Shown: positions 47,902-59,545, counted from the stretch's first letter. The stretch: DNA of 64,000 bases from Solanum dulcamara (GCF_947179165.1 NC_077245.1:38805286-38869285), one strand, 5' to 3'. Notes: generated by a model from the letters alone, not told the origin. Program-made: numbers and translations.

Positions 47902-50900
47902 TATTACATCCCGCACTTTTGAACCTTGAAATGTGTCCCTAATCTTCTTGAAAGTAGCCATGAGACCCCTACTATCCACACACATTAAACAACTCAAAGG
48001 AAAGAAGAATGTGATACCTCGTGATAGGAAAGGTTGAAAATAGAGTCGTGAGAATCCGGAAAGAGTTGGAGGCTAAAAAAGTGAGTCGTCAGACTCGATT
48101 TACCTATGTAAGCTACTAAGTTAATAGTCTTATACACTTGAGCTACTTAAGGATATATGAAGCTTACATAGTACGTATTACATTGACTCTTAAAACAAGT
48201 CGAGATTACAAACCCACGGGGGAGAGAAGAAGGCGATACGTGGCAGCAAAAGGAGGTGCCACGTGGCATCTTAGGGAAGTGACACATGGCAGCAGGTGAC
48301 CCACCTGCTTGGGGTCAAGTAGGTGACCCACCTACTTGGGTATGGGCCCCACCAAGGACACGTGGCAGCCTTGGAGGCTAAGGGTGGATCTGTGGCCCAA
48401 TAAGGACTTGACACGTGTCACCCTTAAGGGCTGACATGTGTCACTTCCTAAGGGACCATATATATGTATGTTAATGACTCTTAAGTCATTTAGAACTCAA
48501 AAATCAGTCCAAAGCATAGAGAGAAAAATGTGGAGAAGAAGAAGAGAAAGGGGCAACCATGGTTTCTAAGAAATTAAGGTAAGTTTTTCACTTTTCTTTC
48601 GTGAATTAATTATCTACGTAGTTCTTCAAGCACGTGGAGATGTATATACGTATATATGTGTATATTATTATGACTAAGAAGTCATTTATTCAGCTGTACA
48701 CTTGGAAAAGTTGGACAGAAACGTGAGAGAGAGAAGAGAGGAGGGCTATGGCCTAGGGGCTGCCAAGGTACGCCTCCAAGTTTTGCTCTGTAAATCAATT
48801 ATCTAAGGTATACTACGATGAATTTAGTGTTCTAATAACATAAATTTACTGCTTGGGGCAGCGAGGAAGTCATACAAACAGCCCGCTCAATTTCAGCGCA
48901 TTTGAAGAAGTTTTGAGTTGCGATTTGACAATTTTGGCCAATTTCGGATAAGGTAAGGTTTCTCCTTTTAATTTGGACTTTATGATGTTGTTATGGAGTG
49001 TGTTACACGCCCTATAGGAGGCTGGAAATGTGAAAATGGTATAGAAACACTTGACGTTCGGAATAAACTAAATTTGAGTCGCTATTGTTGAGTTGTCGTC
49101 AAAGTAAAGTGTTGTTCTTGTGAGGTGCTGCTGCAGGGTGTGGCTGGTTGTTGCAGGGTCTAAATATGCTCTAAATGAGGTGGGGGAGCTTTTGGTTTCA
49201 GCCATACGACCCCCACTTCATACGGTTAAAAGTTTTGCAAAATGGAAACTAGAAACCCTATTTTGATAACGTAGTTTTGAGCGAGTCGTTTGGAGTTTAT
49301 ATTGTATATTGTTGGTGTGAATGGAGTAAACATATGTTGCAGGTTTTTGTTGTTGGTTGGCTGTAGTGTTTAGGGATCTAATTGGAAATTTAGATAGGGC
49401 ACATTATAGAGGAGGTGCTGCCCAATTTTCATTAACGCCTTAACTAGTTAAGGAACTAGTCGAGAAGGCGAGCGAAGGGATGAATACTATGAATACTCGT
49501 GGATAGTCTAAGTTGCTGAAAAGTCTAAGGTTGTTAATACTTGCATTACTTCCATGTTAAATAGGTTTCTAGGACAACAACGTGAACATGATTAAGGGGA
49601 GTCCATAAGAGGTATGTGAAGCTTCTCTTGGTATGTTTTTGGTATAGGTATGTAAAGCCTATCCTTTCTCTTTTGGCATGTCTTAGATGTAAGTAGGATA
49701 TGATATGAGCTTTGGGGGTAATTCCATTCCCAGGTTCTGAATATGAATTTAGGACACTCACTCACTTTTGAATGATTAAACTTTAAAGTAGTAAGCTGCT
49801 ATCTTCGAGTCTTCTATATGACTGTATAACAATTGATTCGACTAAGCTCTTATTTGTAAAAAAGAAAGGCTATGAGATAACCAATGCTCGGACTGCTCTA
49901 AGATATTTCACATTGGTATATGTCTAAGATTTCCAAAAACTCCTTTTTACATAGTCCTTAGTGACAGTTAGAAAGTATACGTCAGATACCTTCTCCCCTG
50001 ATCCCCAGGTGATGGTTCATTTGATGACTTCATTGAGTCTCAGATAATGATTTAAACTGTGTTTTGTTTCTTACTACTTTACTCGTATATACTGTAACAC
50101 TTCTTCTCCGAGTCCCAGGCCGGTCATCAGATTCGTGCAATTCACTGCATTGTTCACCGAGTCCCTTGCTAGAGGGCTGGCATCCGTATATATATATATC
50201 TGATGTGTTGTAATAAGGTGACGATGGCCTGGGGCCTGATACTGATACTATGATGATGTGTTGTAATAAGGTGGTGATGGCACGAGGCCTGATACTGATA
50301 CTACATATATGATTCACCGGACCCCTGATGGGGCCGACTATATTGAAAATTTGAGCATGCAAGTGATTCACAGAGTACTGGTACGTGTTTCTGATTTGAT
50401 AATTCGTTCCCCTGCTTCTCTATTTTGGATATACCTCTAGTTGTACAATGTTACGTTTTACATACTCAGTACATATATTATACTGACCCTCTTTCTCGGG
50501 GGGCTGCGTTCATGCTCGTAGGTACAGATATAAGTTTTTGGAGTCCGTCAGCTTAGGATTCCATGCATCTCAGTTGGAAGAGGCTCCATTATATCAGGGC
50601 CTAGTTTTTGATACTGTCCACTGATGTATAACATTGTTTTGTCCATTCGGGGGTACGGTGGGGGCCCTGTTCCTCCATATGTTGTCATTTATATTTTTAG
50701 AGGTCTACAGACATGTATATGTGGGTTGTATATGTCAATTTGATTCAGCTGGGTCTACCTGATATATGATATAGGTAATTATGTTATGGCAGCCTTGTCG
50801 GCTTGCTTGCCCTGTCATGTTGTGATACAAATGAAAATGGCTACAAGTTTATGAAAATGTTATCGCCTAGTTGGGCTCTGTTACATGATATTGTCTTATT

Positions 50901-50989
50901 TACGATTTAATGTGACCATAGCTAATAGATATTTGTACAGGGGGTCCAGTTCGGACCCCAATCACGACCTACGGGGTTGGATCGTGACA
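47902..50989 (+). repeat. 5' LTR of element A4
   Basis: A plus-strand LTR of 3088 bp from TATTACATCCCGC (a decayed TGTTACACCCCGC) to GGATCGTGACA. It contains G-boxes (near 48260 and 48358), hairpin repeats (48295-48340), a TATATATG box near 48465, the leader ATG at 48559 (MVSKKLR) with donor at 48579, and A-type repeats with GGCCTGATACTGATACTA (50235-50310). It is followed by a perfect PBS. The plus-strand start inside a minus-strand LTR is the orientation switch of the window. Confidence 0.88.
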
Positions 50990-50993
50990 GAAG

Positions 50994-51005
50994 TGGTATC
51001 AGAGC
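50994..51005 (+). other. Primer binding site, element A4
   Basis: TGGTATCAGAGC, perfect, after GACAGAAG at the LTR end. The downstream leader (CTGCAGACCGTGTCTAATAG...) is conserved in all seven internal regions. Confidence 0.93.
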
Positions 51006-51383
51006 AGTTTGTCCTGGGAGTGTCTGCAGACCGTGTCTAATAGAGTCTTGTTTATCGATGTGTTGCGCACCACATCTATAAACAGGAAGCTATAGGATAT
51101 TTAGGGTGTTAGCTTTCTTATACATCTGAGATCGTGCTATAGATCCGAGTCATAGGAAAATTCCTTATACTAACCTTGGATCTTAACAGAAGGACGACAT
51201 CAACCGAAGAAAGTAATTGACAACATGGGACGTCACGAAGCATGCAGGTAAGTAAAGTAAATGCATGAAAGATATCTATCTGTTTGAGTAAGGTATGGAA
51301 GTAATATTGGAATGTAAAGTCGAGACCTGAAAGGAAAGAAGACAGGAAGTGCAACAAATGCAGTTTGAAGTTTGACGTATGAG

Positions 51384-51480
51384 GTAAGTCCAGTATTTTT
51401 ATATTATTATTGATATTGAAAGCCCTATGTGGCTGCGATATGAGATGATATTAACAACCTTGTGCGGCTATGATATGACC

Positions 51481-51541
<61 letters not shown>

Positions 51542-51579
51542 TGGCCCTGTGAGGCATTGTTGGTATTTTCTGCGTGTAG
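51384..51579 (+). other. Predicted leader intron of element A4, with an AT microsatellite
   Basis: Donor GAG|GTAAGT at 51384 and acceptor TTTTCTGCGTGTAG| ending at 51579, with an (AT)n run of about 50 bp at 51484-51533 and AT-rich sequence between. A second donor-like CAG|GTAAGT lies at 51248. The same donor and acceptor words appear in the other internal regions (for example 59546 and 59703). Confidence 0.45.
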
Positions 51580-52822
51580 GTTGTGGGATAGTAAGAAGTA
51601 TAGAGGAAACTCTGCCGAAATTTCCCAGAATAAGGAAAAGGGAATGGAACATAGATTTTTGAGATGTCTGGAAAATTGATACCAAGTACCCCAACCATAT
51701 TTAACTAAAGTTGTAAGAGGTACCCTTCAGGTCGTCGATAAGGGGTACCCTTTTCACTTGAAGAATTTTATCTCGGAGGAACAAAAGCTTATTTAAGTAG
51801 TAAAGTTCAGACTACGGTATCTCCAGCCGTATTTGTTTTGTAGGAATATAAAAAGAGGGCTTAGGATGAAGAATAAGATGTCTCGCGAATGAGTTTCACT
51901 CTTTTTGAAAAAAATACCAAGCCCTCAACTCCTAATTGTAAATTAGATGATTTGTTCATAACTCGAGGATAAAACTCAGAAGGCGACCAGGTAGGTCAAG
52001 TATTAAAAAAAGTACTGTGATGTTTAAGAGGTTCTGATTTCTTCCAACAATGGTTGGAAAATGATTTATGATAACAGTTTATAGTTCTCCACTAACTAAT
52101 TGGGGAAAGAACTTCTAACAGAAGCACCTCAAAGAGATGTCAGGAACTGAACACGAATACGAATTAAAAGGGGGATATGTAAGTATGAATTGAACATTGT
52201 GATACGAGTATGTAGGGAGAAAATGGAACCACTAGTAAGATGCACTTAGTACGCATTGACTAAGTTAAAGGCCTACGTTGAGAACGCAGTAAGAGCATAG
52301 GGCTTAAGATACAAAAAAAATGATGACGGGTGTACACAACGTCGCCCCAAAAATAGTGGAACCCTTAAGGGACGAGGATGGAAAACTTAAGGAACAAATG
52401 GCACAACTTCTATTCGCCCCAAGAAGCAAAGGATATAGGTTGTGATAAAGCTACTACTTCAAGAAAACCTTAAATAGTTATTTTCGGAATACTAGCACTG
52501 CCTAATTGGAATTGGAACGACTACTGGTGCGAAGTAATTCTGGGAAAAGGAAAAGTAGAAGGTGGCCTTGGATGAGTTGTTCCTTGGGTCACATTATTCA
52601 AGTACCGATTAGTAGACAGGACATCACATTAAATATGGAAAGGTTCTCGTCACTTCGTAATTTAGCCACGGCTCCGTACGCGAATAGTCCGATTATAAAA
52701 TATGCAAATAAACGGAGACATGATGCAGTACCAAGTAGATTGGAGGAAGAGATTGGGTGAAATTGAGACTGGACAAAGAGACATAGAGCAAGGTACAAAC
52801 AGATGAAAGTACGAGTACTCTC

Positions 52823-52835
52823 TAAAGGGGAGAAG
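52823..52835 (+). other. Internal polypurine tract, element A4
   Basis: AAAGGGGAGAAG, about 1.8 kb downstream of the PBS and 780 bp before the 5S block. It is the counterpart of the tract at 26568 in A2 and 45852 in A3. Confidence 0.55.
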
Positions 52836-53599
52836 TTTTAATGAGAAAATGGCAAAGGTAGGAGGAGGCAATTGATATGGCAATATATTTGAGATGGATG
52901 TCTAAACATCCACACAATATCTTGCCGAGCCAAGTTAGAAAGGCCCGGAAGCTATCAATAATTGGATGGAAGCCAAAATGCTATATAAGGCAGCGTTAAG
53001 AAGTTTGTGACGAGACCCTAAATGACATAACACTAGAAGGCGGCTGCGTATAAAAACAAAAGAGAGTAACCATGAAAAGATATCAAATAACTCAACAAAC
53101 ACTACAAAGGATATTGACAACATGCTAGACCAAAAAGCCAAAATGTTGGCTATAGAGTTGGTCGCAAATGATGTGGCGATAGATATATAACCAAGGACAA
53201 AGGAATAAAGAGCCTCATGTGGTAGAAAATGAGAAGAGCACAAAGTGAATAGAGGATAGAGGAGCTTATATGTCAAATTCCTTTAAAGCTATGCCAGCTA
53301 ATAATAGCCAAGAATCAAAGTGGCTCCAAAGGTCACTATATGAATGAACTTTAGCGTTACTCAGTAGCCCACCCTAATGAATGGGTGCATATAGAAAGAG
53401 GGGAATACAATAGGAGAAGTTAAACCAAAATGACCAAAAAGGGATATGGTCGTAGTGGAATTAAAGATCTACCCCTATACTAGTTGCAAGATAATAGAGG
53501 AAAGGACGAGGCAAAACATAAGGACTCGCGAGACAACACTGAGGTAAATCTGTAGTTAAGTTGAGTGCCCCGGACATTATGGCAAGGACTACAATGAAA

Positions 53600-53716
53600 C
53601 GCGACACAAAGACTTACCAGGAAGGTCACCCATCCCAGTATTACTCTCACCCCAGCACGCTTAACCTCGAATTTCTGATGGAACTTAATGTGTTAGTGCT
53701 AGTATGATCACGCAAG
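53600..53716 (-). pseudogene. 5S rRNA-derived sequence, antisense to element A4
   Basis: The minus strand holds the 5S-like block with GCGTGATCAT, CTAGCACTAACAC, GGTTAAGCGTGCTGGGG and ACTGGGATGGGTGACCTTCC. The element is plus-strand, so the antisense orientation seen in A2 and A3 is preserved. It is full length apart from substitutions, mostly transitions. Confidence 0.87.
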
Positions 53717-54119
53717 ATGGAAGAATCGGAACTAACGGTGGAGGAACAACTTGAGAATATGTTCTTGGAATACTATACGTTACGTTGAGAGGATTGTAAA
53801 AAGGATTTAAGCAAGACAAGAAGGATTAGCTAATTGCTAACTGACGATGCACTCGAATGCCACAACTCTTCAACACAGAACTAGTTAACGAGAGGAAAAC
53901 CGCAGAATAACTATATGGGCCAGTGGGCAAGGGAATTTCGACACCACTTGGTAGCCAACTCTGAGGGCGAAAAAACAGAACCTAAAAGGTAAGGGTACCA
54001 GCTGATGTAATTTATGAATGACAGGAAGCAATGCCCAAGGTCCAAAATTTCACAATATGACCAGGACTACAAGACTCATTTCGCACTCCAGCGCCAGATG
54101 AATCTGGAGGGAATGTTAC

Positions 54120-54300
54120 TTGTGGATTAACGATGTTAGTCCCTGCTCCTTCGATCAAAGGTTACCTACTCCGCCGAGAAGGTGTAAAATTGTAGATTAA
54201 AAGAGTGGTAGGACTTTACGGAGTCCCCACAGCTATTGTCCTAGGCAAGGGAGCTCAAGTTGTAATTAACTATCGAGAGATACAAAAATAGATTAAGACA
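54120..54300 (+). pseudogene. First integrase-core copy of element A4
   Basis: The translation around 54205-54290 gives RVVGLYGVPTAIVLGKGAQVVINYREIQK, matching the integrase core RLHGVP.SIISDRG.QF...W..LQK. The catalytic aspartate of SDRG is replaced (LGKG). In-frame stops precede and follow it. About 570 bp downstream lies a second integrase core copy. Confidence 0.68.
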
Positions 54301-54599
54301 AATTACCGAGATGGAATTTGTGCTATGGGTGGAGTAAGACATAGCCACGAGTGGACCAAATATCTACCCTGACATCAAGTATAGGATAAGGGAGAAAAGA
54401 GCAGGGTAAAACATGAGAACTAGTGATGTAACGCTAGAATACTTCTTATACCCTCTCGTTATCTTGTAAGGAACAAAATGAAACAGGATAATTTGTCTAG
54501 AGGGTTACAAGTGGGGCTAAGGAAAGGGGTGAAAGAGTTTAAACAAAACTGGCAGAACTAGCTGGTTACTATAGGATGCCGAGTATATACGCCAAAATT

Positions 54600-55580
54600 C
54601 CATCATAACTATACCAGATCATGTTAGACAAAGCACAAAATGACTATAAGAGCTATTACATGAGGGGACTGTAGCATATTTCGGTAACCAACCCTAAAGA
54701 GTGGAAAGAAAGAGGAGAAGAAGGACCCAAAAGATAGAATGCCAATTACAGTTCTAAAAAGAGTCGAGAAGGACTATACGAGGATAACGAATCATCCCAT
54801 TGGCTTTCAAGCATAAGCACCTATGCAACTGAAACTAGGTGGAATTATAGAACATGAAGATAGTAAGGTTCCGAAAGGTTTCCCCAGCTAATATCTTAGA
54901 TAAAAGGACTTCAATTATGATTAAGCAAGCTATTGACCACATTTTCCCTTGAGCTACTGAATTGACTGAGCATACTATTATATGGTTGGCTTTAAGAGTA
55001 ACTGAGATGATTGTCCACCACTTATTGAGTTCAACTACCATAATAGCTACCACTCTGGTATCCCAATAACTTCGTACAAGACTAGTAGAGTAAGACGTGT
55101 AAGTCCCCTATTGGATGGGTAGATGTTAGAAAGACTAAGCTAAAAAGGCCCCGACATGATTAAGCAAGCTATTGACTAAAAGCCCAAAATCGGCAGGAAT
55201 GATATATAGATAATCGACATTGACATACAGAGTTCAAACTGATGATTGGATGTTCATAGCAGGGTCACCTAGAAAGGGAAACTTAACCCAGAATATGTTA
55301 GATTATATCAAGTTGCTCATAAGATGGGCAACATGGCTGGTAAGTTGAGCTTACCACCTTATTTGGAAACTATGCGCCCAGTCCATCAGATAGGAATGCT
55401 TCGCAAGGGTACTGACGAGTCACCTAGGGTATATTCTATAGATGATGTCCAGGAAAAGGAATCTTGTGAGGAACAACCTATCGCCATCTTACATCGGCAA
55501 ACTAGAAGATTGTAGACTAACGACGTGCCTTCCGTCAAGGTATTGTGGCAAAACCAAAACCAAAAAGAGGATGACCGGAG
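54600..55580 (+). pseudogene. Second integrase copy of element A4, through the C-terminal domain
   Basis: Fragments in several frames, in the expected order: a GGFPS-type loop with KDFNYD (54840-54920); DDCPPLIEF.YHNSYHS (54995-55060), matching the conserved W...LPLIEFAYNNSYHSSI of integrase; SPIGWV (55110), matching RRCRSPIGW; then a 63-codon frame 55324-55515, MGNMAGKLSLPPYLETMRPVHQIGMLRK...EEQPIAILHRQTRRL, matching the C-terminal GKVAYRLELP...HPVFHVSMLRK...EE.PV.ILDRQVRRL. A VPSVKVLW tail follows after a stop. It is well recognisable but not a functional gene. Confidence 0.78.
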
Positions 55581-55948
55581 AAGCTGAAGATGTTATACCC
55601 CACACTTTTGAACCTTGAAACGTGTCCCTAATTGTATTGAAAGTAGCCATGAGACCCTTACTGTCCACACACACCAAACAACTCTAAGGAAAGAATATTG
55701 TGATACCTCGTGCGAAGGAAGGTTGGAAATAGAGTCATAAGAATCCGGAAAGAGTTGGAGGCTGAGAAATGAGTCGTAGGACTCGATTTACCTACGTAAG
55801 CCACTAAGTTAAGAGTATTATACACTTAAGTTGCTTAAGGATAAATCAAGCTTACGTAGTGAGGATTACATCGGCACTTAAGACAAGACGAGATTACGAA
55901 CCCACGAGGGAGAGGAGAAGGCGACATGTGGCAGCAAAAGAAGGTGCC

Positions 55949-56156
55949 ACGTGGTAGCCTAGGGAAGCGAAATGTCGCATCAGGTGACCCACCTGCTTGG
56001 GGTCAAGTAGGTGACCCACCTACTTGAGGGTGTGCCCCACCAAGGACACGTGGCATCCTTAGAGGCTAAGGGTGGATCCGTGGTCCAATAAGGGCTTAAC
56101 ACGTGTCACCCTTAGGGGATGACATGTGTCACTTCCTATGGAACCATATATATATG
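55949..56156 (+). promoter_or_regulatory. LTR promoter of B3: three G-boxes, hairpin repeats, TATA
   Basis: CACGTG at 55949, 56047 and 56100, two AGGTG...CACCT hairpin units between them (55981-56025), then a TATATATATG box at about 56145-56156. A start site near 56180 is expected. The layout repeats in the 3' LTR (63194-63425). Confidence 0.55.
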
Positions 56157-56244
56157 TATTAATGACTCTTAAGTCATTTGGAGTCCAAAAATATCAGCCA
56201 AACATAGAGAGAAAACGTGAGAGGAAGAGAGAACTACGACAGCC

Positions 56245-56270
56245 ATGGTTCAAGAAGAATTAAGGTAAGT
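56245..56270 (+). promoter_or_regulatory. LTR leader mini-ORF MVQEELR with splice donor
   Basis: GCCATGG context, seven codons, then AAG|GTAAGT with GT at 56265. Without splicing, the frame ends at the TAA formed by the donor itself. Two further donor-like sites follow in the same LTR (GGGGTAAG near 56452, CAGGTAAGGTAAGG near 56633), each next to a CCGTGAATTAATTAT or related repeat. Confidence 0.5.
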
Positions 56271-57749
56271 TCTTCACTTTTCTTCCGTGAATTAATTATC
56301 TACGATGTTCCGTAAGTACGTGGATATGTATATATCCATTTTATGATGTTTATGTAACAAAAACTTTAGCTTTACAATTGGAAGTTTGGAAGAAAAAGAA
56401 GAGAAAAATGTTAAAGGGGCAAGGAAGGAGGGCTACGGGTTTGGCCCTTTTGGGGTAAGATTACGGGTTTCATTCCGTGAATTAATTATTTAAAGTGTCC
56501 CTAAGTTGTATAATGGTGTTTAATAACATCAAATTTCAATTTGGTGCAGCGAAGAAGTTACACAAACAGCCCGTTCAATTTCAGCGCGTTTGGAGAAGTT
56601 CCGAGTTGCGCTTTGACAATTTTGGCTAAATTCAGGTAAGGTAAGGTTTCTCCTTTCAATTTGGACTTTATGGTGTTTTTATGGAGTGTATTATACACCT
56701 TGTGTGTAGCTGGAAATGTGAAAACAGTATAGAAATGCTTGGCGTTGAAGACAATCCAAATTGTAGTCATTATAGCTGAATTGTCATCGAAGTAAGGCGT
56801 TGTTCTTGTGACTTGATGCTGCAGGGGTGTGATGTGTTGTTTCAGGGCCTAAATATGTTCTAATGTGGGTTAGGGTGCTGCTGGTTGAAGCCACAAGACC
56901 CCTCGTTTCGTATAGTTAAAAGCGTTACAAAATAAAGGCTAGACGCCCTATTGTGATATCGTATTTTTGAATAAGTCGTTTGGAGTTTATGTTGTATATT
57001 GTTGGTGTGAATTGCTGCAGGATTGTTGTTGTTGGTTGGATGTAGGTCTTAGGGACCTAATTGGAAATTTGGATAGGGCACATTATAGAGGAGGTGCTGC
57101 CCAATTTTCATCAATGCCTTAGCGAATAACAGAACTAGTCGGGGAAACGACTAAGGAAATAGATTCCATTAATACTAAGGTGTAACCTAGGGTGCTGGAA
57201 AGTAAAAGGGGTTGATATTCATATTAATTTCATGTTGAATAGGTTCAAAGGATGGCGAGGCAAACAGGATAAGGAGTAATTCAGACAAGGTATGTGAAGC
57301 TTTCTTTTGACATATTTTTGGAATAAGTATGTAGAGCTATTTTTCTTTTCTTTTGGCATGTCTTAGATGTAAGCTATAAATGATATGTATATGACATTTG
57401 GGATTCCATCCATTCGTAAAACCCTGAGGATGAGTCGAGACTCTCGTTTACTTCTTGATATTAGAACTCTTGCAATAACTGAGTCATTGCCTTTAAGTCT
57501 TCTATATGATGAAAACTAGTACATGTATAGCCTATATCTTCTTTCCTTTGGAATGACTTAATTTTAAGTGAAATGATATATGATATAGGTTTAGAGAAAA
57601 TTCCAATTATGAGCTCTGAGTATAATTCGTGACTTGTAGTCACTTCTAGCCATTAAAAGTATGAAAGTAGTCAAACTATTATTCTCGAGCCTGCTATATA
57701 GTGAATAGTAAGTGGAGATAGAAGCTCTTTTTCTTGAAGGCTCTGAAAC

Positions 57750-57832
57750 GATCAATGTCTCTGATTGCATAACTGTGTCTCTAATTGCATAACCATGCCT
57801 CTGATTGCATAAACCATGTTTCTAATTACATA
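57750..57832. repeat. 20-bp tandem repeat (TCTGATTGCATAAC units)
   Basis: Four units of about 20 bp, TGTCTCTGATTGCATAAC and variants. It is the counterpart of the array at 29850-29925 on the other strand. Confidence 0.8.
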
Positions 57833-59162
57833 AGCTATGTAGCATTGTCTTGGTGCATATCTGTGATTCCTGATGCCCCAATTGATGTAACCCCTAATGA
57901 CATCTAAAGGGGCACTTCGTATAAGTACCATCCTGGTTGTCAGGTGACGGTTCACTTGAGTGTTTCATTGAGTCTCAGAGGGTGACTTAGTTGCATATAG
58001 TTTCTCATTACTCTACTCATGCATGCTGTAACCCTTCTTTCTTCACATCCCAAGATGGCCAGATATTATGTCGGGCGTAGCTTTACTACTTCTTTCACCG
58101 CATCCTAGGTTGGATGTGTATAGTTCCATGTACGAGGAGACGATGCCGTACATGAGGTGTGATATATGTTATATGTTATGACGATATGATTATTCACCGA
58201 ATCCCCGGACGGCTGTAATATGATAGTATATGTGGCAAAATAAGGAAGGAACACTGAGTCCCTCCTTCAAGGGCCGAGTACAGTATGTATATTATGATGG
58301 TATGCTATAGACGTACACCACTCCATTCACCGAGTCCCTCACTAAAGAGTTCGAATACTTTATGTAGGCATGCATATGAGATTAGGGTGTTACATTTGTG
58401 ACCTCGAGCCCCGTAGTGAACCAGATGTAATATGATGACGTACATGATAAGATTATACCGTATACGATGATATGATACCGTATACGATGATATGATGAAA
58501 TGAAATGCATGATGATATGATGACATGTGAATATGAGGAAATGATTATGACACCGAGTTCACTAGAGAGTTGGGCACAACATATGATAAGGTGTATGATT
58601 TACGTGTCCTAAGGTGCAGGTACAGTAATTCGTTAAGTTGTTATATGTTTCCCCTGCATCCCTATTTCAGTTTTGGTCTCAATTATGTATTGTTATGCTA
58701 TATATACTCAGTATATATATCATATTGACCCCCCGTACTCCAAGGGGCTGCGTTTCATGCCCGCAAGTACAGATGTTCATTCTGGAGATCCGTCAGCTTA
58801 GGAGTTCCTCTCAGCTATGTCGGAAGTGCTTCACTATTCTGGAGCCTAATTTTTGATACTGGTCACTTAATGTATATATTTATACATTCAGGGGTACGGC
58901 GGGGGCCCTGTCCCGCCATATGTTGCTGTTACTATTCCTAGAGGTCTGTAGACATATAGATGTGTGTTGTTTGTGAGTTCGTTTCGATTATGCTTATACT
59001 GCATGTTGTGAATGTTTTTTTTTGTTATAGCAGCCTTGTCGGTTTGCATGCCCTTATATGCTATGAAACGAGTGAAAGAGGCCACACATGCACGAAAAAG
59101 TTTTAACTCATTGGGGTTTTTGCGAGTAGTATCACCTTGTTTATAGTTCAGTATGACAGAAG

Positions 59163-59174
59163 TGTTATCAGAGC
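59163..59174 (+). other. Primer binding site, element B3 (one mismatch)
   Basis: TGTTATCAGAGC, one change from TGGTATCAGAGC, five bases from the LTR end GACA at 59158. Confidence 0.85.
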
Positions 59175-59545
59175 AGTTCATCCTTGGAATGTCTACAGAC
59201 CGTGTCTAGTAGAGTCTTGTTTATCGGTGTGTTGTGCACCACATCTATAGACAGGAGGCTACAGGACATTTAGGATGTTACTTTCTTTCATATCTAAGAT
59301 CGTACGATAGAGCCGAGCCATAGGAAATGAAATTCCTCATACTAACCTGCGATTTTAGCAGGAGGACAACACCAATAGAAGAAAGTAACTGACAATATTA
59401 GATGTTACGAAGCACGCAGGTAAGCAAAGGCACGAAGGACTTATGTCAGGTAAGGTGTTGCAATACAATTGATATATAAAGTTGGAAAATGAAAGGAAAA
59501 TTATACAAGAAAGTGCAACAGGTGTAGTTCGAGGGGACATACGAG

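Larger units (their letters stand above)
50990..55590 (+). mobile_element. Type A internal region of element A4, 3' end replaced by element B3
   Basis: A 4.6-kb region starting with PBS 50994-51005. Order: leader and predicted intron (51248-51579), A-specific sequence without recognised coding, internal purine tract (52823-52835), antisense 5S block (53600-53716), first integrase core (54120-54300), second integrase core and C-terminus (54600-55580). It stops at GAAGCTGAAGA (55590), where the next LTR begins. Compared with A2, the last 200 bp including the purine tract are absent at this point, as expected if B3 is inserted there. Confidence 0.8.
55591..59158 (+). repeat. 5' LTR of element B3
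   Basis: A 3568-bp plus-strand LTR from TGTTATACCCC to TATGACA. It is B-type: it has the GTATACGATGATATGAT repeats (58440-58510) and the 20-bp GATTGCATAAC repeats (57750-57832). The last 100 bp lack the usual GGGGTCCAGGTCGGACCCC...GGGGTTGGGTC block, a deletion just before the terminal GACA. The preceding GAAGA (55586-55590) is the candidate left target duplication. Confidence 0.87.

Noticed and set aside
51425..51698. Open frames of 76-89 codons rich in tyrosine-isoleucine repeats
   Set aside because: They translate the (AT)n microsatellite and the leader on the strand opposite to the element; not a protein.
52506..52760. 84-codon frame in A4 as a gag fragment (basic, KRKSRRWPW)
   Set aside because: The same frame exists reversed in A3 (45921-46160), so it is shared element sequence, but I see no CCHC knuckle or gag motif; left uncalled.
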